A stretch of 64,000 nt of DNA from Leptospira langatensis (GTDB lineage Bacteria > Spirochaetota > Leptospiria > Leptospirales > Leptospiraceae). This document shows positions 62,906 through 64,000 of this stretch, piece by piece. Every line of letters begins with the position of its first letter. The first letter of the stretch is position 1. A program made the position numbers and the translations under genes. The stretch is from assembly GCF_004770615.1 (NCBI RefSeq), contig NZ_RQER01000006.1, forward strand, positions 186,001 through 250,000, read 5' to 3'. Under the pieces are notes generated by a model, which did no database searches, had not been told where the DNA came from, and saw nothing but the letters and a program-made list of their open reading frames with translations.

Positions 62906-64000
62906 ATGGGCCTGTCCTTAGAAAAGCATTATAGAGAATGGATCCCCGCTTCCTTATTTTCTTATTTTCTGGCCGGGATCCTATCCGGTTGTTTTTTAGA
63001 GAATTTTTATCCGGATCTTACTCTGGTCTGGATCTCCGTACATGCAATTATTATAATATTTCTTTCTCTCCGAGAGAGAAAAAGCAAAAAGATCCTCTTC
63101 CTTTCCTGGGGGACGATCTTTTTCCTATTCTTAGCCGTTTGCGGATATACGAAACGATCTGCACCCTTCTTGTCCGAATCCCAAATCTGGAAGAAGGGTT
63201 TTCAATCCAAGATCGAAACGCTTTTGGATGAGGCAAATATCCAGAACGAGGCGAGAGAAATTTCCTTAGGACTGGTTCTAGGAGATGCGAAAAACCTCAG
63301 CAAGGACTTCAAGAAAAAGGCTAAAGAAGGAGGGATCTTACATTTATTCGCAGCATCCGGTCTTCATCTAGGAATATTGATTGGCTGTTTGTTCTCCCTC
63401 TTCAAACGAATGCCATTCTTAGGATATTCCCTACCTAGAATATTGCCAGTTCTATTAGGATTTCTTTATTTAGCTATGTTAGGGTTTCCGATCTCCCTAG
63501 CCAGAGCCTGGGTCTTTTCTACTTGGATCTTATTACAATCCTTGCTGTTTAGAAGATCCAGACCCACGGATCTTTTGCTCATTTCGGCGGGGATATTGTA
63601 TCTCTGGGATCCGGATCGATCCTTCGGAGTTTCTTTCCTACTTTCCTTCGGAGCAGTCGCGGGCATCCTACTCTTACTTCCTAGTCTGAAGCATTGTTTA
63701 CCGAAAATCCCGGAAGAGAAAACGATCTTAAGCAGATTTTTAGGATTCTGGAGAGAAAATCTAGCTGTCTCCACAGCGGCAGGTTTGGGGACCCTACCTA
63801 GTCTCATCTACTATTTCGGATCTTACAGCTTTGGTTCCTTGGGTCTAAATCTGATCTTGGTCCCGGTTTGCGGGATCTTATTACCTCTATTATATTTTTC
63901 TTTATTACTCCAAGCTTGTTCCCTTTCTATTCTTGCAAAGCCGATCTGGCAGATCGTTGTATCTCTTCTGGAATTCTTAGAGAGGACCACCCTATTCTGG
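62906..64000 (+). CDS. ComEC/Rec2-family DNA-uptake membrane protein (3' end outside window)
   Basis: The frame from ATG 62906 stays open for 365 codons to the window edge. It begins with membrane segments (SLFSYFLAGILSGCFLENFY; LTLVWISVHAIIIIFLSL; FLSWGTIFFLFLAVCGY), then LGLVLGDAKNLSKDFKKKAK and GGILHLFAASGLHLGILIGC, the hallmark of the ComEC competence domain ('g..HllAvSGlHv'), and further helices (FLGYSLPRILPVLLGFLYLA; GVSFLLSFGAVAGILLLLPS). ComEC conducts single-stranded DNA across the inner membrane. Last gene of the etf-lolA-trpS block on this strand. Confidence 0.9.
   Translation, partial: MGLSLEKHYREWIPASLFSYFLAGILSGCFLENFYPDLTLVWISVHAIIIIFLSLRERKSKKILFLSWGTIFFLFLAVCGYTKRSAPFLSESQIWKKGFQSKIETLLDEANIQNEAREISLGLVLGDAKNLSKDFKKKAKEGGILHLFAASGLHLGILIGCLFSLFKRMPFLGYSLPRILPVLLGFLYLAMLGFPISLARAWVFSTWILLQSLLFRRSRPTDLLLISAGILYLWDPDRSFGVSFLLSFGAVAGILLLLPSLKHCLPKIPEEKTILSRFLGFWRENLAVSTAAGLGTLPSLIYYFGSYSFGSLGLNLILVPVCGILLPLLYFSLLLQACSLSILAKPIWQIVVSLLEFLERTTLFW

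Noticed and set aside
1..64000. CRISPR arrays, tRNA or rRNA genes, replication origin
   Set aside because: No regularly spaced direct repeats, cloverleaf sequences, rRNA motifs or DnaA-box clusters were noticed by eye.

Overview
The window looks like chromosomal DNA of a Leptospira species. Supporting signs are an LPS-type outer-membrane set (LptF/LptG permease, MsbA-like exporter, LpxK), many lipoproteins with loose spirochaetal lipoboxes (often Asn just before Cys), spirochaete-type conserved proteins, and signature-poor secreted proteins typical of the genus. The backbone is moderately G+C-rich by eye, richer than I would expect for the L. interrogans group, so an intermediate (P2) or saprophytic species is my guess. 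No rRNA, tRNA, CRISPR array or transposase gene was seen.

Layout. 1-4650: envelope and hypothetical genes (DUF5329-like protein, SxxK serine-hydrolase-like lipoprotein, GT4 glycosyltransferase, SRPBCC protein). 4990-22380: a large AT-rich accessory island made of a giant SpvB/FG-GAP/RHS protein gene (2329 aa), three orphan C-terminal rhs pieces, six small lipoprotein genes in three families plus one truncated copy, and a phosphatidylinositol-phospholipase-C-like gene. Each cassette is separated from the next by a copy of a GC-rich, strongly foldable repeat of about 70-155 bp. 22640-38730: housekeeping and envelope genes (DoxX-like, OmpA-like, FAD oxidoreductase, methyltransferase, PBP1A, peptide-type binding protein, msbA-lpxK) and a tandem triplet of paralogous putative outer-membrane proteins. 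38790-47330: HEAT protein, LptF/G permease, a MacB-like ABC exporter operon with adaptor, and an SH3 protein. 47400-50870: small AT-richer genes (a Panacea-like/unknown pair resembling a toxin-antitoxin module, an Old Yellow Enzyme, another dispersed-repeat copy, and a pair of small membrane proteins). 50890-64000: CapA-like protein, lipoprotein, acyl-CoA dehydrogenase, a GT-C-like membrane protein, and a long colinear block etfB-etfA-lolA-DUF-trpS-comEC.

The most interesting system is the Rhs island. The main gene encodes an N-terminal export segment, SpvB domain, nine DxNxDG calcium-type repeats, YD repeats, an RHS core and a membrane-rich variable tip. Its stop overlaps the start region of a lipoprotein gene. 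Downstream cassettes repeat the order 'piece of rhs with a new tip, then small lipoprotein', and two begin at exactly the same rhs codon just after the structured repeat. I read this as a polymorphic-toxin locus with reserve tips and putative lipoprotein immunity proteins, in which the structured repeat marks cassette borders. Toxin and immunity functions are inferred, not shown. All rhs copies also carry a lipoprotein-signal-like segment inside the protein, which becomes the very N-terminus of the two shorter orphan pieces.
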